A stretch of 64,000 nt of DNA, from positions 1,206,488-1,270,487 of the forward strand of contig NW_024468918.1 in assembly GCF_011745365.1 (NCBI RefSeq), given 5' to 3'. Below the pieces are notes generated by a model. It was given only the letters and a program-made list of their open reading frames with translations. It was not told the DNA's origin and did no database searches. The DNA comes from Cryphonectria parasitica EP155. Taxonomy: Eukaryota; Ascomycota; Sordariomycetes; Diaporthales; Cryphonectriaceae. Positions 59,194 through 64,000 of this stretch are shown here, piece after piece (positions within the stretch are counted from its first letter, which is position 1; each line of letters begins with the position of its first letter). The position numbers and the translations under genes were made by a program.

Positions 59194-59540
59194 GCAGCTG
59201 TTTATCAGGAGGCAGATTGGCCAGTTCTGTTGGTCTAGGTAGCGGGCATCCATCTCTTCGGTTGGCACAACGTCGATTCATCACTTCAGCCTCGTCAATG
59301 TCCTCGCCAGTAAAGCGCGCAGAACTGTGTGTCTAGTGAGTATTCGTAGCGTGAATCCAAACCGTTAGCAGTCGGTGCACCACTTGTTCGTGTACTTTAG
59401 CTTGCAGCGGTATAGAGCAAAAGCGGGCAAGCAGATTAGCAGATCTGAGGGGTTGTGAAGTTGCTAAATACCAGTTATATCCTATCTCTAAATCAGCAAT
59501 AAACTCATAATAGAATTTATTGAAACTCTACGCAAAAAAG
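59194..59540. other. Intergenic
   Basis: A transition from GC-rich gene DNA to AT-rich repeat DNA. No gene seen. Confidence 0.4.
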
Positions 59541-59946
59541 CACTATCCTAAAGTCAAAGTGTCCTCAAGGTAGAGGACAGTTTTTTTAGGTGGGAATTTT
59601 TCTAGCGCTAGCAAATACAGGGATAAGAGGATCGTTTTTTCCTTCTGCAAACTGTTCTCAACTCAATTTTCAAGCTTTCCAGCTTATTTTAATTCGAAGT
59701 CTGATCGCTTCTATTGAAACTCCATCATTTCTGAATTTCAAGTTCTTATCATCTTTCTTTCTATTTCAATTGCAGAATTTGTATTTCTAGAGTAAAGGAT
59801 TGAAGTAGTCAGACCTGCATTTTTATCCGCATTAAAAACAATCAATTGCTATTACGAATCCAGCTGCTAGCCCTATCCTAAAGTTAAAGTATTCTCAAGA
59901 TAGAGAATAGTTTTTTTGGGTAGGAGAATTTTCGGTGCTAGCAAAT
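59541..59946. repeat. Pair of hairpin-bearing direct repeats
   Basis: Copy A at 59541-59616 and copy B at 59871-59946, 330 bp apart, share CTATCCTAAAG, a T run and GCTAGCAAAT. Each has an inverted repeat: GTCCTC...GAGGAC in A and ATTCTC...GAGAAT in B, so the hairpin is kept although its sequence changed by transitions. They may be the ends of a short element; the inside is AT-rich with no gene. Confidence 0.7.
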
Positions 59947-60168
59947 TGTTATGATTCATTCAATATGCAGGTTATGAATCACGCTCAATCAACAGAAGAA
60001 CTAGATGTTATAATTCAACATCAAGACAGCTAATAAGGATTACGTAATTCAGGATTAGGATTACTAGTATAACTATGTTAGCTATGAATATAATTAATAG
60101 ATTCAGAAGACAATTATGAGGAATTGAAATATAATCAGAATAGTTAGAACTGAAGAGCTGAATATATA
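59947..60168 (+). mobile_element. Truncated LTR (copy A)
   Basis: It starts TGTTATGATTC with the CATGCAGGT-type core and matches 62707-62925 throughout, but is cut off at 60169 by the start of another LTR-like sequence. It abuts the hairpin repeat directly. Confidence 0.7.
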
Positions 60169-62706
60169 TGTTATAACCCATCCAACATGCAGGTCACCAG
60201 CTAGGACACCCGGAACAACTGTTCGGAAAGACAGGGAAGGATTCAACATCTCAAGAACTAAGGCTTACATAAGCAAGAGTTAGGATTACAGGATCAGGAT
60301 GGATCAGTAGCTGATCTATGATGATCCGAATCAGTTGGATCACTCAGATGATCCAAGGGATTCAGTAACCAATACTACCAACAGAACTAGAAAGCTGAAT
60401 ATATAAGAATATATTCATTTCTATTAGATAGATCTTATATATAGCTCTTTAGTTATCAATCTAAGTATCAGATTACTCTCTATTCTAATAGCTTCAAAAG
60501 CAGTGAATACTTGCATTGCTTATTAGAACTTGTATAATTCCGTATTCAAGAACTTGATACTTTAATACTGCTCTTATTAGCATAAACCTCCCTATATACT
60601 TAGGAATCTTCAGATTGCTGCAGTGCTTATTACATTTTAATAACTCTTGTTCAAGAATGATTCAGTATTACCTCTTGAGCAATACGGAATACGATAGCTT
60701 CTTCAGGAATCTCTTTATTCTTGCGCGCCTCTACTTAGGAAGAACTGATTAATCAGGTATACCAGCTCATCTAGCATATTCAGAATCTGTATAAATAATA
60801 GCAAGCTTAGAGCGCTATTATTGCTAATTAGCAAGCTTAGCTAGCTTAATAAGCTTAGCAGATGCAGTTTATTTCTGCAGTTATTAGTAGTGCTGAAAAA
60901 GCATATAAGATGAATAAGCTTGCTATATATAATAGCAATCAGAAGATACTATATAAGTTTCTTATCTACTGCAGAGTATACTTTTTATACTATACAACTC
61001 AGTTTACTATGAAATCTGAAAAGATTATTCTTATAAGAACTTGCTTCGAAAAGAATATTCTTATTTAATATAAGCTTTCTCTATATAACTATTTAAAGTA
61101 TCAGAATAATTCTAATATATATATTCAGAATATTAAGAATATATTTGATTTCTTTGAAAGCTTTAAAAAAGCTTTTAAAGAAATCTTTAGTAATTCCAAC
61201 GAAGAATGTATTATAGCTTAGCAGCTTATAAATCTCAAGCAGACTAAACTAGCTTCTGCTTATATGATTAGATTCAAGCAGCTCTTAGCAAAACTTCCGT
61301 AGAAAAACAAGAATCTTATAAAATACTATTATAAGAAACTCAAGAATGATATTAAGAACAAAATCTCCAAACAGAATTAGCTAGAGAACTTTACAACATT
61401 CTCTAATTAAGCAATCCGCATTAATAATCATCTATATAAATAATGAATAGAGAAATTCAAGAAAGAAGAAAGCTAGACTTGGAGATTTCCAGCTAATACA
61501 AGCAAGAAACTCCAATACAAGAACAGCAGATAATAGAGCAGCATAGCTCAGAGCAGCATTATGCATGCTAGTTCCATAGAACTCAATGCTGCTAACAAGC
61601 AGTATAGCAAGAGAAATAGCATTACTTGCTATAATTGTAACAAACAAGAATACATTGCATGCAACTGCTATCAATTCTGAAAGAACAAATAGCAATCAGT
61701 TCAAGAAGAATGCTAGATGAATATTGCTCGATAACAGAAATCCAATTATACCCCCTTGGAGCAAGTATCAGACTCTGTTGATTATAGAAGTTTCAGCTAA
61801 ATATTCTGCTACAACAATAACTGCTTAATACATCTTTTGAGTAAGAAAGAATCAGAATAGTTCTCTTAGAAGCCTTAGCGCTGCAGACAAATAGCAACAG
61901 CAGAGCAAGAATGCACGCTCAGCATTCCTACGAGTAGCAACTCGGATTGCTCTGATGTTGTAGAACAGAGCATTTAGATATTGAAAGAAGAGCTTAATAA
62001 TAATACTCTTTAATATTCTTTATTATTTATGCTAAGCACTATAATTAGGGATATGAATAAGAGATAATATCTTCTTAGCTACTGATACGAATATCTAAGC
62101 AATACAGAGAATACTTCTCAAGCAATAGAAGAATCAAGCTAGAGCAAACAATCTAGCAGCTCGCAAAAGCTTCCTGCAAACAACATATCCAACAAGCTTA
62201 AAGAAAGGTTTTCCTTTAGCATTGGATAGAATAAGGAAATAATATAAATTGAATATCTCATCTATGGAATAAAGCTAGAGAAGCTCTTTATCTGTATTCT
62301 CTTGCAAAATATTGAAGTATAAGAAAATAAGAATCTTCGAATCAGCTTACTTTACAATCTATACTACAAACTAGCTTGGATCTTCTGCACTTATCATAGC
62401 TACAGAATGCATTTCTTAGACAAGATGCAATACGAATGATTCTTTATTAGAGAATCAGAACAAATTCTTTAAGCTATTAAAGAAAAAAAACTCTGCTTTA
62501 GAGAAATTCTTAATAGATAATATTATAATATATATATTGAGCTATTAGATAACTATTCTATACAATATATAAATAAAAAGATAAAATGATAGCAGTACAA
62601 AATAATACTTTGTATAATTTATATTAATAATAAGATTTGCAACTAGCATTAATAGAAGAAAGATTAAAAATAATAATAATATAAGCAAAAGCAAGCTAAA
62701 AAGCTT
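60169..62706 (+). mobile_element. RIP-mutated LTR element, gag-only (copy B)
   Basis: It starts TGTTATAACCC at 60169; the next copy starts at 62707, giving about 2.54 kb. LTR-like leader to about 60850, then a gag-type reading full of TAG stops: KMNKLAIYNSN, FLIYCRVYFLYY and FESFKKAFKE, in the style of Ty3/gypsy retrotrans_gag. A ruined zinc knuckle, CYNCNKQEYIACNC, lies at 61627-61668; the knuckle His is Tyr, as a C-to-T change would make it. No reverse transcriptase or integrase motif is seen, and there is no room for one. Non-autonomous and dead. Confidence 0.75.
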
Positions 62707-64000
62707 TGTTATGACTCATCCAACATGCAGGTCACAGGATAAGCTTCACCAATCAAGGGATCAGGTATCACGATTCAACATCGGGTACTGATCAGGATTA
62801 TGTAATTCGGATTAGGATTACTAGCGCAACTATGTCAGCTATGAACATAATCAACATATTTAGGAAACAACTATAAGGAATCGGAACATAGTCAGGATAG
62901 TTAGAACTAAAGAGCTGGATATATAAAAATGCATTCATTACCATTAGATAGATTCAGTACATAGCTCTTTAGTTATCAATCTAAGTATCAGATTACTCTT
63001 TACTCTGATAGCTCCAAAAGCAGTGAATACTTGCATCGCTTATTAGAACTTATATAGTTCTGTATTCAAGGATTTGATACTTTGATACCGCTCTTGTTAG
63101 CATAAACCTCTTCATATACTTAGGAATCTTCGGATTGCTGCAATACTCATTACATTTTGATAATTCTTATTCAAGAACAGTTCAGTATTATCCTCTTGAG
63201 TAATATGGAATACGATAGCTTCTTCAGAAACTTCTTCATTCTCGCATGCTTCTATCCAGGAAGAACTGATTAATCAGATATATCAGCTTATCTAGCATAT
63301 TCAGAATCTGTGCAAACAATAGCAGGCTTAAAGCGCTATTATCGCTAACCAACAGGCTCAGCTAGCTTAACAAGCTCAGCAGACACAGTCTATCTCTGCA
63401 ACCACCAGTAATGCTGGAAAAGCATACAAGATGAATAAGCTTGCTATATATAACAGCAATCAAAAGACGCTGTATGGATTCCTTACTCACTGCAGAGCAT
63501 ATTTCCTGTATTACAAGACTCAGTTTACTAAGAAATCTGAGAAAGTTATTTTTGCAGAGACTCATTTCGAAAAGAATGCTCTTATCTGATATAAGCCTTT
63601 TCTATACAATTACTTAGAGTATCAGAATAACTCTAACATGCGTATTCAGAGTACTAAGAATATATTTAATTCTTTTGAAAGCTTTAAGAAAGCTTTTAAG
63701 AAAATCTTTAGTAATTCCAATAAAGAATGCATTATAGCTTAGCAGCTTATAAATCTTAAGCAAACCAAATCAGCTTCTGCTTATATAGTTAGATTCAAGC
63801 AATTCTTAGCATAACTTCTGTAGAAAGATAAGAATCTCATGAAGTATTATTATAAGAAACTTAAGAATAACGTTAAAAATAAAATCTTTAAGCAGAATTA
63901 GCTGGAGAACTTTGCAACATTCTCTAATCAAGCTATCCGTATTAATAACTATCTATACGAGCGATAGATGGAGAAGTTCAAGAAAAGAGAAAGCTAGACT
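62707..64000 (+). mobile_element. Second LTR element copy (copy C), cut by window edge
   Basis: It starts TGTTATGACTC and repeats the leader and gag region of copy B (for example MNKLAIYNSNQKTLYGFLTHCRAYF near 63430-63510), but with fewer C-to-T and G-to-A changes, so its gag is easier to read. TAG stops remain. It continues past the window. Confidence 0.75.

Noticed and set aside
59590..59790. 66-codon AT-rich frame inside the hairpin repeat pair
   Set aside because: Composition follows the AT-rich repeat; no motif and no homolog known to me.

Overview
This window is nuclear DNA from a filamentous ascomycete. The evidence is short GT-AG introns with CTAAC-type branch points, Zn2Cys6 regulators, iterative multidomain polyketide synthases, and AT-rich retroelement copies that differ by C-to-T and G-to-A changes (repeat-induced point mutation, RIP). 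The gene families suggest a Sordariomycete, perhaps Hypocreales, but no marker gene fixes the species. I found no tRNA or rRNA gene and no CRISPR array.

Positions 1-38058 are one secondary-metabolite cluster. Its core is a complete highly reducing polyketide synthase (KS-AT-DH-CMeT-ER-KR-ACP, 16877-25467) with no releasing domain. Around it lie four cytochrome P450s, a secreted berberine-bridge-type FAD oxidase, two TRI101-like acyltransferases, a DHA2-type MFS exporter, two short-chain dehydrogenases (one cut by the window edge, one frameshifted) and two Zn2Cys6 regulators. One regulator needs a GC-AG intron to complete its zinc cluster; the other resembles AflR. Several pairs are divergent and share promoters. 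The likely logic is: PKS chain, oxidation by P450s, FAD oxidase and SDRs, acyl transfer or chain release by the acyltransferases, then export by the MFS protein. I cannot name the product.

Positions 38059-48010 hold a NACHT-ankyrin NLR-type gene with about eleven nearly identical ankyrin units and a slipped last unit, a relic of an LTR element, a broken P450 and an intact hemerythrin-like gene.

Positions 48011-56590 are a decayed second cluster. It contains a heavily damaged non-reducing PKS (KS-AT-PT-ACP-CMeT-reductase remnants, KS nucleophile changed to Phe, starter-unit domain gone, several stops and frameshifts). Beside it are an intact FAD monooxygenase of the type that partners such PKSs, and a 56-codon SDR stub.

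Positions 56591-64000 carry a 198-bp tandem duplication, an intact gene of unknown function, a pair of hairpin-bearing direct repeats and at least two tandem copies of a RIP-mutated, gag-only LTR element that runs off the end of the window.
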